From contig JACSRL010000355.1 in the NCBI GenBank assembly GCA_014879765.1, positions 1 to 8,809 of the forward strand: 8,809 nt of DNA. The letters are read 5' to 3'. Positions 1-6,728 of the stretch are shown here, in pieces. The translations under genes were made by a program, and so were the position numbers. The notes beneath the pieces were generated by a model that worked only from the letters and a program-made list of their open reading frames with translations, was not told where the DNA came from and searched no databases. This DNA comes from Anaerolinea sp. (lineage in GTDB: Bacteria; Chloroflexota; Anaerolineae; JAAEKA01). Position 1 is the first letter of the stretch, and the number at the start of each line of letters is the position of its first letter.

Positions 1-326
1 AGGGGCGGGTCTTCCACGACGTCAACCGCAACAACAACTACGATCCGGGCGTGGATCAGCCGCTGGCCGGCGCGCGCGTCGAGCTGTACAACCTGAGCGG
101 CCAACTGCTCAACTTGCAGATCACCGCGGCCAACGGCCAGTACAACTTCACCTTCCTGGAGCCCAACCGCACCTATCGGGTGGTGCAGACGCCGCCGCCC
201 GGCTATGCCCCCGCCCAGTACAGCGACGTCAACGTCTACGTCCCGGCCGGGGACCCGGTGGTGATGAACTTCGCCCATCAACCCTACAAGCAGGCTTTCC
301 TGCCCATGGTCATCCGGCAACGCTGA
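1..326 (+). CDS. C-terminal end of a secreted SdrD B-like / carboxypeptidase-regulatory-like domain protein (5' partial)
   Basis: The reading frame is open from base 3 at the left edge, so this is the 3' end of a longer gene; the GTG at 51 is an internal valine, not a start. The visible ~107 residues begin G-R-V-F-H-D-V-N-R-N-N-N-Y-D-P-G, then L-A-G-A-R-V-E-L-Y, A-N-G-Q-Y-N-F and P-P-P-G-Y. This is the pattern of SdrD B-like (Cna-B-type) extracellular beta-sandwich domains: a D/N-rich Ca-binding-like loop, then G-x-Y-x-F and P-P-G-Y strands. Such domains act as stalk or spacer modules of exported proteins. The protein ends Q-A-F-L-P-M-V-I-R-Q-R. I recall similar short -LP-hydrophobic-R tails on many exported Chloroflexota proteins, possibly a sorting tail, but that is memory rather than proof. 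No catalytic domain is visible. A strong terminator follows 60 bases after the stop. Confidence 0.75.
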   Translation, partial: GRVFHDVNRNNNYDPGVDQPLAGARVELYNLSGQLLNLQITAANGQYNFTFLEPNRTYRVVQTPPPGYAPAQYSDVNVYVPAGDPVVMNFAHQPYKQAFLPMVIRQR

Positions 327-385
327 GCGCCCCACCAAGGGCAAAGTGACGCCCTGGCCGGCGCGATGATCGCTGCCCGGCTTCC

Positions 386-426
386 GCTGCCGTCTCGCCG
401 CACAGGCAGACGGCAGCTTGTTTTTT
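386..426 (+). terminator. Rho-independent terminator after the SdrB-like gene
   Basis: A 10-bp perfect stem, GCTGCCGTCT (386-395) with AGACGGCAGC (408-417), is extended inward by GCC/GGC across a one-base bulge. It is followed immediately by TTGTTTTTT (418-426). A GC-rich stem plus a U tract on the + strand is the canonical intrinsic terminator. It ends transcription of the upstream surface-protein gene and separates it from the sugar-nucleotide genes. Confidence 0.88.
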
Positions 427-539
427 GCGTAACTGCTCAGCCGTTGGGGGCCGGGAATCGCCAGCGCGGCGCTTTGATGGTACACTTGGCACTTCGCAGG
501 CACAGTCGTCACACCTCGACTCCAGCCCGCGGCAAGGTC

Positions 540-553
540 TACACCAAGGTGTA
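540..553. promoter_or_regulatory. Short palindrome just upstream of the acetyltransferase RBS
   Basis: TACACCAAGGTGTA is a perfect 6-bp inverted repeat around a central AA, ending 7 bases before the GGAGAG ribosome-binding site of the gene starting at 569. It could be an operator or a small 5'-UTR hairpin. I cannot name a regulator, and 14-bp palindromes also occur by chance. No convincing -35/-10 pair was identified in 427-560. Confidence 0.25.
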
Positions 554-568
554 CTAGCCAGGAGAGCC

Positions 569-1168
569 ATGATCCGCATCCATCCCACCGCCGACGTCTC
601 ACCGGCTGCTCAGATCGGCGACTTCACCCAAATCTGGCATCAGGCGCAGGTGCGCGAGCATGCCAGCATCGGCCGCCATTGCATCGTGGGCAAGGGCGTC
701 TACGTCGATTTCGGCGTACACATCGGCGACCGCTGCAAGCTGCAAAACAACGCCTTCATCTATCACGGCGCCACCCTGGCCGACGGCGTCTTCGTCGGCC
801 CCGGCGCGATCCTGACCAACGACCGCCGGCCGCGCGCGATCAATCCCGACGGCGCACTCAAGAGCGATGCCGACTGGCAGGTGGGGACGATCCACGTCGG
901 CTATGGCGCCTCCATCGGCGCCGGCTGCATCATCCTGCCCGATGTCACCATCGGCCGTTTTGCCATGACCGGCGCCGGCGCGGTGGTCACGCGCGATGTG
1001 CCGGCGCACGGGCTGGCGCTGGGCGCGCCCGCCCGGCTGGTGGGCTATGTCTGTAGCTGCGGCGGCCGGCTGGCTGTGGCCGAGGGGCCGGCCGGACTGC
1101 ATGGCTGCTGCGCGGTCTGTGGGCGCGAGTTTGATCTGGCAGATGGGCTGGGGAGCGTGAACGCATGA
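569..1168 (+). CDS. WlbB/WbpD-like left-handed beta-helix N-acetyltransferase with C-terminal zinc-ribbon-like tail
   Basis: This 199-aa protein is a hexapeptide-repeat acyltransferase. It probably transfers acetyl from acetyl-CoA to the 3-amino group of a UDP-amino sugar, as WbpD/WlbB do on UDP-2-acetamido-3-amino-2,3-dideoxy-glucuronate. Visible evidence is isoleucine/valine-spaced repeats over residues ~7-145 (V-S-P-A-A-Q-I-G, A-S-I-G, V-H-I-G, A-S-I-G-A-G, V-T-I-G) and the family stretch L-Q-N-N-A-F-I-Y-H-G (58-67) with G-P-G-A-I-L-T-N-D (77-85). G-A-P-A-R-L-V-G at 152-159 closes the helix. The tail carries C162-x-C164 and C181-x2-C184, a likely zinc ribbon. The ATG at 569 is preferred over upstream in-frame starts because GGAGAG (561-566) precedes it and homology begins M-I-R-I-H-P-T-A. 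The stop overlaps the next ATG by 4 bases (ATGA), implying translational coupling to the dehydrogenase. The exact sugar substrate is inferred. Confidence 0.85.
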   Translation: MIRIHPTADVSPAAQIGDFTQIWHQAQVREHASIGRHCIVGKGVYVDFGVHIGDRCKLQNNAFIYHGATLADGVFVGPGAILTNDRRPRAINPDGALKSDADWQVGTIHVGYGASIGAGCIILPDVTIGRFAMTGAGAVVTRDVPAHGLALGAPARLVGYVCSCGGRLAVAEGPAGLHGCCAVCGREFDLADGLGSVNA

Positions 1169-2133
1169 ACCATGCCATTCGCACCGGCGTCATCGGCGTC
1201 GGCAACATCGGCCAGCACCACGCCCGCATCTACGCCTCCCTGCCGGGCAGCCATCTGGTCGGCATCGCCGACATCCACCCCGGCCGGGCGCAGGAGATCG
1301 CCGACCGCTACCAGGTGCCGGCCTATGCCGATTACCGCACCCTGCTGGACCAGGTGCAGGCCGTCACCGTGGCCGCGCCCACCACGCTGCACCACGAGAT
1401 CGGGCTGGCCTGCCTGGAGCGCGGCGTCCACCTGTTGATGGAAAAGCCGCTGGCCGCGTCGGTGGAGCAGGGGCATCAGTTGGCCGCGCTGGCCGCACAG
1501 ACGGGGCTGGTGCTGCAAGTCGGCCACGTGGAACGCTTCAACCCCACCTTTGTCGAGCTGGCCAACGTGCTGGCCGAACACCAGATCCTGGCCGTCGACG
1601 CCCGCCGCCTCAGCCCCTTTGCCACCCGCGCCGCCGATGTCAGCGTGGTCTACGACCTGATGGTACACGACCTGGACCTGATCCTGACGCTGATCCGCGC
1701 GCCGCTGCGCAGCGTCAGCGCCGCGGGCAACTGCATTCGCTCGGCCCAGCCCGACCACGCGCTGGCGCTGCTGACCTTCGACGGCGGCCAGGTGGCCAGC
1801 CTTTCGGCCAGCAAGGTGACCCAGCACAAGGTGCGCCAGATGGCCGTCACCTGCGCCGATGCCTTCGTGGTGGCCGATTTCCTGACCCGCACGGTGATGG
1901 TGCATCGCCAGTCCTCGGCCGACTATTTTGCCCAGCGCGGCGAGGTGCTCTATCGCCAGGAAGGGCTGATCGAACAGGTCTACGTGCCGCAGATCGAGCC
2001 GCTCTACGCCGAGATCCAGCACTTCCTCGCCTGCGTGCGCGATGGCCGGCCGCCGCGCGTCGGCGGCGATGAGGCGATCCGCGTCATGTCCGTCGCCGAC
2101 GAGATCGAGCAGCGCCTGCTGGCCACCATTTAA
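1165..2133 (+). CDS. Gfo/Idh/MocA-family NAD(P)-dependent sugar-nucleotide dehydrogenase
   Basis: This is a 322-aa oxidoreductase of the usual family length. The N-terminal Rossmann fold shows G-V-I-G-V-G-N-I-G (8-16). E93-K94-P95 is the family's catalytic/NAD motif. The C-terminal substrate domain contains G-H-V-E-R-F-N-P (120-127) and Y-D-L-M-V-H-D-L-D (163-171), where H168 is the likely catalytic base. The G-H-V-E-R-F-N-P and H-D-L-D combination resembles the UDP-GlcNAc 3-dehydrogenase (GnnA) and WlbA/WbpB groups, which oxidise C3 of a UDP-sugar to a 3-keto product before transamination. Coupling to the upstream 3-N-acetyltransferase supports a 3-amino-sugar route. The start overlaps the upstream stop; GGAG at 1152-1155 lies 9 bases before it. 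The transaminase expected between the two steps is missing from the window. Family assignment is firm; substrate is inferred. Confidence 0.87.
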   Translation: MNHAIRTGVIGVGNIGQHHARIYASLPGSHLVGIADIHPGRAQEIADRYQVPAYADYRTLLDQVQAVTVAAPTTLHHEIGLACLERGVHLLMEKPLAASVEQGHQLAALAAQTGLVLQVGHVERFNPTFVELANVLAEHQILAVDARRLSPFATRAADVSVVYDLMVHDLDLILTLIRAPLRSVSAAGNCIRSAQPDHALALLTFDGGQVASLSASKVTQHKVRQMAVTCADAFVVADFLTRTVMVHRQSSADYFAQRGEVLYRQEGLIEQVYVPQIEPLYAEIQHFLACVRDGRPPRVGGDEAIRVMSVADEIEQRLLATI

Positions 2134-2148
2134 GGCAAGAGATCTGTT

Positions 2149-2167
2149 CTTTGCGCCTTTGCGTGAG
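2149..2167 (+). repeat. Half copy of the intergenic inverted repeat found at 6729-6800
   Basis: CTTTGCGCCTTTGCGTGAG matches 18 of 19 bases of the right arm of the inverted repeat at 6782-6800 (CTTTGCGTCTTTGCGTGAG). It sits in the 64-base gap between the dehydrogenase stop and the sbcC start. No matching left arm is present nearby, so this copy cannot form the long hairpin. It looks like a decayed or partial member of a dispersed intergenic repeat family. Confidence 0.6.
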
Positions 2168-2197
2168 ACCGAATCTGACACTGGCTTAGCTTCTGCC

Positions 2198-4774
2198 ATG
2201 ATCCCTCTAAAACTCACCCTGCACAACTTCATGTGCTATCGCGACCCCGCGCCGCTGGACTTCAACGGGATGCACCTGGCCTGTCTGTCGGGCAACAACG
2301 GCCACGGCAAATCGGCCATCCTGGACGCCATGACCTGGGCGCTGTGGGGCAAGGCGCGCTCCAACCAGGCCGACGATCTGATCCACCTGGGGGAGAACGA
2401 CATGTGGGTGGACTTCGAGTTCGGCCTGGGCCCCCAGCGCTACCGCGTGCTGCGCAGCCGGGAGCGGCGCGGCCGGGCCGGCAAGAGCGACCTGCAGCTT
2501 CAGATCTGGCAGGTCGAAGGGGGCCAGGGGGCGCAGGGAAACTGGCGCGCGCTCACCGAGCCGACCCTGCGCGAGACCGAGCAGGCCATCATCCGCCTGC
2601 TGCACATCGACTACGAGACCTTCATCAACTCCGCCTTCCTGGTGCAGGGGCGCGCCGACGAGTTCACCGTCAAGCCGCCCAACCAGCGCAAGCAGATTCT
2701 GGCCGACATTCTGGGCCTGAAGATCTACGACGACTACGAAGGCATCGCCAAGGAGCGCGTGCGCCAGGAAAAACAGGAGGCGGCGCGCCTCAACGGCCAG
2801 TTGGAGGGCATCGACGCCGAGCTGGCCCAGGAGGCCAGCTATCAGCAGGAGCTGGAGCAGGCGCAGGGCTTGCTGGACGCGGCCGGCGAAGCGCTGCGCG
2901 CTGCCGAACAGGCCCTGCAAACCGTGCGCGGCGAGCGCCAGGAGCTGCAGACCCAGCGCCGCATGTTGGACGATCTGCAAGGCCGGCTGGCGCTGGCCGG
3001 GCGGCAACTGGCCGCCCTGGAAACGCAACTGCACACCGATCAGAGCCGCCTGGCCGCCGATCAGGCTGTGCTGGCCGAGCAGGCGGAGATCGAAGCCGGT
3101 TTTCGCCAGTTGGAAGAGGCGCGGCTGGCCGACCAGGCCATGAATCGCCAGCTCAGCCAGCACGCCGCGCTGCAAGGCCAGCGTGGCGCACTGGAGAACC
3201 AGATCAGCCAGGCGCGCTTCGAGCTGGAGACGCAGCAGTACACGCTGGCCGGCCAGGTGGCCCGCCTGCACCAGGAGGCCGGCCAGGTGGAGGCGCTGCG
3301 CGTCGAGACGCAGCAGGCCCAGGCCGAGCTGGCCCGACTGGCCGAGCTGGACAGCCATCTGGCCACCCTGCGCGGCCAGGTGCAGACGCGGCGCGAGGAG
3401 GTGGCCGGCCTGCACAGCCAGAACCAGGCGCTGCGCGACGCCATGACCGAGCTGGAGGCCAGGATCGCCAAACTGCCCAACGCGGGCGCGCTTTGCCCCA
3501 CCTGCGGCCAACTGCTGGGGGACGCCGAGCGCCAGGTGGTGCTGGAGGGCTATCAACAGCAGGGCAAGGCGCGCGGCGACCAGTTCCGCGCCAACCAGGC
3601 CAGCAGCGCCGCGCTGCGGGAGCAGATCCAGGCCGGCGAGACCGAGCTGGCGGCCCTGGAGCGCAGCGTGCAGCAGCGTATGGGCTGGCAGCGCCGCGCG
3701 GCCCAGGCCGAACAGCGCCTGGCCCAGGCGGAAGCGGCCGGCGCCAGCCTGGCGCAGCATCAGGAGCAGTTGGACGCGGCCGGCCGGCGGCTGGAGAGCG
3801 AAGACTACGCCGATGAGGCCCGCCGCGCGCTGGCCGGGGTGCGCGAGGAGCTGGACGCGCTGGGCTACGACGCCGCGGCCCACGAACAGGCGCGCGCGGC
3901 CGCGGCCGGGCTGGAGCGCTACGCCGCGCGGCGCAGCCAACTGCAACTGGCCGCCAGCCGGGCCGAGGACCTGCGCGCCCGCATCCAACAGGCCGAGGAG
4001 ACGCGCAGCCTGCTGGCCGAAGGGCTGGCCGCCGACGGGCTGCGGCGCGACGAGCTGAACGCAGCGCTGGCCCGCCTGCCCCAGGTGGAGCGCGAGCTCA
4101 GCCAGCAGGCCGCCCAGGTGCAGCGGCTGGAGCGCAGCGCCAACGACGCACGCCAGCGGGTCGGCATGGCGCGCCAGAAGCTGGATACCTGCCGCAGCCA
4201 GAGAGAGCGTCGCCAGCAGTTGAACCAGGATCTGAGCGCGGTGCTGGAGCGCCAGGCGATCTTCGAGGAGCTGCAGGCCGCCTTCGGCAAGAAGGGCGTG
4301 CAGGCGATGATCATCGAGGCCGCCATTCCTGAGATCGAAAGCGAGGCCAACCGGCTGCTGAACCGCATGACCGATGGCCGCATGGCCGTGCGCATGGAGA
4401 CGCAACGGGAGACCAAGACCACCCAGGAGCTGCGCGAGACGCTGGAGATCATCCTCAGCGACGAGCTGGGCAGCCGCGATTACAGCCTTTTTTCCGGCGG
4501 CGAGGCCTTCCGCGCCAATTTCGCCATCCGCATCGCGCTGAGCAAGCTGCTGGCGCGCCGCGCCGGCGCGGCCTTGCAGACGCTGATCGTCGACGAGGGC
4601 TTCGGCACCCAGGACGCCCAGGGCCGCGAGCGGCTGGTGCAGGCCATCACCTCGATCCAACATGACTTCGAGCGCATCCTGGTCATCACCCACATCGACG
4701 AGCTGAAGGACCTGTTCCCGGCCCGCATCGAGGTCGAGAAGACCGCCGCCGGCTCGCAGATCAGCGTCAGTTGA
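2198..4774 (+). CDS. sbcC: SbcC/Rad50-type SMC-like ATPase (exonuclease subunit C)
   Basis: This 858-aa protein is the ATPase of the SbcCD (Rad50-Mre11) complex, which binds DNA ends and hairpins and with the SbcD nuclease processes double-strand breaks, palindromes and protein-blocked ends. All signatures are present: Walker A G-N-N-G-H-G-K-S (32-39), Q-loop V-Q-G-R-A-D-E-F with Q150, zinc hook C433-P-T-C436, ABC signature F-S-G-G-E-A-F (765-771), Walker B L-I-V-D-E with D799/E800, D-loop G-F-G-T-Q-D (801-806), and switch H832 in V-I-T-H. Two Gln/Glu/Ala-rich coiled-coil arms of about 250 residues each (~180-430 and ~440-685) flank the hook. Upstream in-frame codons exist, but homology starts at M-I-P-L-K-L-T-L-H-N-F, so the ATG at 2198 is chosen. 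No Shine-Dalgarno precedes it. No sbcD gene lies on either side, so its partner must be encoded elsewhere or be absent. Confidence 0.95.
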   Translation: MIPLKLTLHNFMCYRDPAPLDFNGMHLACLSGNNGHGKSAILDAMTWALWGKARSNQADDLIHLGENDMWVDFEFGLGPQRYRVLRSRERRGRAGKSDLQLQIWQVEGGQGAQGNWRALTEPTLRETEQAIIRLLHIDYETFINSAFLVQGRADEFTVKPPNQRKQILADILGLKIYDDYEGIAKERVRQEKQEAARLNGQLEGIDAELAQEASYQQELEQAQGLLDAAGEALRAAEQALQTVRGERQELQTQRRMLDDLQGRLALAGRQLAALETQLHTDQSRLAADQAVLAEQAEIEAGFRQLEEARLADQAMNRQLSQHAALQGQRGALENQISQARFELETQQYTLAGQVARLHQEAGQVEALRVETQQAQAELARLAELDSHLATLRGQVQTRREEVAGLHSQNQALRDAMTELEARIAKLPNAGALCPTCGQLLGDAERQVVLEGYQQQGKARGDQFRANQASSAALREQIQAGETELAALERSVQQRMGWQRRAAQAEQRLAQAEAAGASLAQHQEQLDAAGRRLESEDYADEARRALAGVREELDALGYDAAAHEQARAAAAGLERYAARRSQLQLAASRAEDLRARIQQAEETRSLLAEGLAADGLRRDELNAALARLPQVERELSQQAAQVQRLERSANDARQRVGMARQKLDTCRSQRERRQQLNQDLSAVLERQAIFEELQAAFGKKGVQAMIIEAAIPEIESEANRLLNRMTDGRMAVRMETQRETKTTQELRETLEIILSDELGSRDYSLFSGGEAFRANFAIRIALSKLLARRAGAALQTLIVDEGFGTQDAQGRERLVQAITSIQHDFERILVITHIDELKDLFPARIEVEKTAAGSQISVS

Positions 4775-4790
4775 GCCGAGACTTCGGCAC

Positions 4791-4851
4791 TCGCCGCCAG
4801 GCACGTGGATTGAGTAGGCCGCCGTATCGAAATCCACGTGCCTGGCGGCGA
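4791..4851. repeat. Perfect 21-bp inverted repeat (61-base hairpin) downstream of sbcC
   Basis: Arms 4791-4811 and 4831-4851 are exact reverse complements over 21 bases, separated by a 19-base loop. The left arm runs TCGCCGCCAG then GCACGTGGATT. No T tract follows on either strand, so it is not a classical intrinsic terminator, though such a stem could still stop or stabilise RNA. Size, perfect arms and intergenic position fit a REPIN-like or MITE-like palindromic element. A tiny GCCGA/TCGGC hairpin (4775-4788) directly follows the sbcC stop. It fills most of the 103-base gap before the methyltransferase gene. Confidence 0.8.
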
Positions 4852-4877
4852 CTTCCGGAGTCCTTGTGTGGAGAAAC

Positions 4878-5549
4878 ATGAGTTCACGAGAGTACCACCT
4901 GCGCGAGCTTGAGATCGCGCAATCGCCCGACGACCCGCGCCACGTCATGCCGCGGATCCTGCCCCGCCACCGGCGCATTCTGGATATCGGCTGCGGCGCG
5001 GGCCAGACCCTGATCGCCAGCGACCTGGCGCCCAGCGTGCAGGCGGCCGGCCTGGACATCGATTTCGACGCGCTGCTGCTGGGCCGCGAGCTCACCGGGC
5101 GCGTCGGCTTCGTGGCCGGCCAGGCCGAGCGTCTCCCCTTCCCCGACGCCAGCTTCGACCTGGTGCTGTCGCGCGTCACCGCGCCGCTGACCTTCGTGCC
5201 TGCGACGCTGGCTGAGATCGGTCGGGTGACTGCGCCGGGGGGCGACATCTGGCTGGTGCTGCACTCGCTGGCCAAGACCGTGCGCGATCTGCGCGCCAGC
5301 CTGGGCAGCGGCCACTGGAAGCGCGCGGCCTACCGCTCCTACGTGCTGGCCAACGGCGCGCTCTTCCACTTCACCGGCCGCCTGGTTCCCTCGCCGCTGG
5401 ATGGCCACTACGAATCCTTCCAGACCAACGCCGCCATCAGCCGCGAGCTGCGCCGGGCCGGCTTCGACGACATGGTGGCCATCGACGGGCGGCATTACGT
5501 GGTGACGGCGCGCCGGGGGGAACGGCCGCCAGATTCGCACCGCCCATGA
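4878..5549 (+). CDS. Class I SAM-dependent methyltransferase (Methyltransf_11-like)
   Basis: The 223-aa product carries SAM-binding motif I, I-L-D-I-G-C-G-A-G-Q-T (34-44), acidic D60 in G-L-D-I-D at the end of strand beta2, and A-E-R-L-P-F-P-D-A-S-F-D-L-V (83-96), the motif II/III signature of UbiE/Methyltransf_11 enzymes. P-G-G (motif-III-like) follows at the next strand. The acceptor is not evident: such enzymes methylate small molecules, lipids or sugars. The ATG at 4878 is preferred over the GTG at 4866 because GGAG (4870-4873) sits 4 bases before it. The stop overlaps the start of the membrane-protein gene (ATGA), so both are probably co-translated. That suggests the methylated substrate belongs to the same lipid-linked or glycan pathway, which is inference. 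Confidence 0.85.
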   Translation: MSSREYHLRELEIAQSPDDPRHVMPRILPRHRRILDIGCGAGQTLIASDLAPSVQAAGLDIDFDALLLGRELTGRVGFVAGQAERLPFPDASFDLVLSRVTAPLTFVPATLAEIGRVTAPGGDIWLVLHSLAKTVRDLRASLGSGHWKRAAYRSYVLANGALFHFTGRLVPSPLDGHYESFQTNAAISRELRRAGFDDMVAIDGRHYVVTARRGERPPDSHRP

Positions 5550-6709
5550 CCAGCGAACGGCTGAAAAGCCTGGCGCGCGGCCATGGCGTCTACCTGATGG
5601 CGCTGCTGGCGGTGACGGCGGCCATGTTCTTCCTGTGGGGCAACGTCAACTGGCACATCCCGCCGGCTGACCGCTGGGATGGCTGGCACTACCGCACCAT
5701 GGCCGAGGCCGCGCCCGGCCTCTCCCAGGTGGCGGCCGCGCCCTTCCGCTATCGCTTGCTGGGCACCTACACCGTCGGTCTGCTCTTCGGGGCCACCTAT
5801 ATCGCCGGCTTTTTCGTGGTCAACTACGCGGCGCTGCTGGCCGTGGTGCTGCTGCTCTACGGCTTTCTCTGCGCCGTGGGCATCTCCCGGCCGGTCGCGG
5901 CCTTCAGCGCGGCGCTGTTCACCATGAACACGCATCTTTTCGGCCTGACCGCCTGGCTGACCTTCCACACCAACGACTCGCTGGCCATGCTCTTCCTGCT
6001 GCTGGCCCTGTGGGCGACCATGGCGCGGCGCTGGGGGCTGTTCAGCCTGGCCCTGCTGCTGGGCGCGCTGAGCCGCGAGACCTGGGTGCTGGCCGCGCCC
6101 ACCGCGCTGGTCTTCCTGTGGGAGCGCAAGCTGCTGCGCAGCGATCTGGCCAAGATGCTGCTGGCCACGCTGCCGGCCGTGATCGTGACGGTGCTGCTGC
6201 GTACCCTGCTGCGCGCCGAGGTGGTGGGCAGCCTGGAGCCGCTGCAGGCCTTTTTGCGTTTCGCCCCCAAGATTGTCGATCCAGAGTTCTGGGCGCGCCA
6301 GTTTGCCAACTCGCTCAAGCCGCTGAGCTTCCTGCCGCTGATCTTTCTGGGCACCACCCTGCGCTGGGCGCGCGGCAATCTGTTCATGGTGGCGCTGATC
6401 CTGCTGACCTTTCTCAGCAGCCTGCTGGGCTCGGCCAACGAACGGCTGATGGCGCCGGCCTTCGTGGCCTTCTACTGGCTGTTGGCGTTGATCATCCAGG
6501 AGCGCATCTGGCCGCAGCGCGCCATGCTGGCCATCATCGCCGCGGCCACCTTTCTCTCGACGCTGCACTACTGGTATGCCCGCTTTCCCCTGCCCAGCCG
6601 CGAGCTGACCATCGCCATCGGCGGCGTGGCCTGGGCGGTGGTGACGGTCGCGGCCATCCTCTTCCGCCTGCGCAGCCCGCGCGGCCAGCCGCAGACGCCG
6701 GGGATTTAG
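5546..6709 (+). CDS. Polytopic membrane protein, GT-C glycosyltransferase-like
   Basis: This 387-aa, strongly hydrophobic protein has about 9-11 predicted transmembrane segments. The first (~14-32) is followed by an extracytoplasmic loop with D42-R-W-D-G-W-H-Y49. An acidic residue in the first outer loop is the hallmark of GT-C enzymes, which transfer sugars from polyprenyl-phosphate donors. A second conserved-looking motif, L-S-R-E-T-W (175-180), lies at a membrane boundary, as R-E or K-E motifs do in related mannosyltransferase-like families. Sequence identity to a named family cannot be judged by eye; alternatives are an O-antigen-polymerase-like protein or an uncharacterised integral membrane protein. 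Translation is coupled to the upstream methyltransferase by a 4-base overlap. The 72-base inverted repeat begins 20 bases after the stop. Confidence 0.7.
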   Translation: MTSERLKSLARGHGVYLMALLAVTAAMFFLWGNVNWHIPPADRWDGWHYRTMAEAAPGLSQVAAAPFRYRLLGTYTVGLLFGATYIAGFFVVNYAALLAVVLLLYGFLCAVGISRPVAAFSAALFTMNTHLFGLTAWLTFHTNDSLAMLFLLLALWATMARRWGLFSLALLLGALSRETWVLAAPTALVFLWERKLLRSDLAKMLLATLPAVIVTVLLRTLLRAEVVGSLEPLQAFLRFAPKIVDPEFWARQFANSLKPLSFLPLIFLGTTLRWARGNLFMVALILLTFLSSLLGSANERLMAPAFVAFYWLLALIIQERIWPQRAMLAIIAAATFLSTLHYWYARFPLPSRELTIAIGGVAWAVVTVAAILFRLRSPRGQPQTPGI

Positions 6710-6728
6710 AGAAACCCACGATGCTGGC

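Noticed and set aside
335..352. Possible third copy of the GCAAAG repeat near the end of the SdrB-like gene
   Set aside because: Only a short GGCAAAG core resembles the repeat arm; too weak to distinguish from chance.
487..492. TGGCAC as the -24 element of a sigma-54 promoter
   Set aside because: No TTGC-like -12 element at the required spacing, and no bacterial enhancer-binding context.
425..568. N-terminal extension of the acetyltransferase to an upstream in-frame start
   Set aside because: The added 48 residues overlap the terminator T tract and have no homology-like pattern. The ATG at 569 has GGAGAG in front and begins the conserved fold.
1045..2232. 395-codon minus-strand frame over the dehydrogenase
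   Set aside because: Antisense shadow; the plus strand encodes a full Gfo/Idh/MocA protein with Rossmann, EKP and histidine motifs.
2233..3816. 527-codon plus-strand frame overlapping sbcC
   Set aside because: Gly/Ala/Arg/Pro-rich translation without domains; a frame-shadow of sbcC in high-GC DNA.
2207..5275. 1022-codon open frame on the minus strand
   Set aside because: It lies antisense to sbcC and into the methyltransferase. Its Leu/Ala/Gln/Gly-rich, low-complexity translation is the mirror of GC-biased codons; sbcC on the other strand has every ATPase motif.
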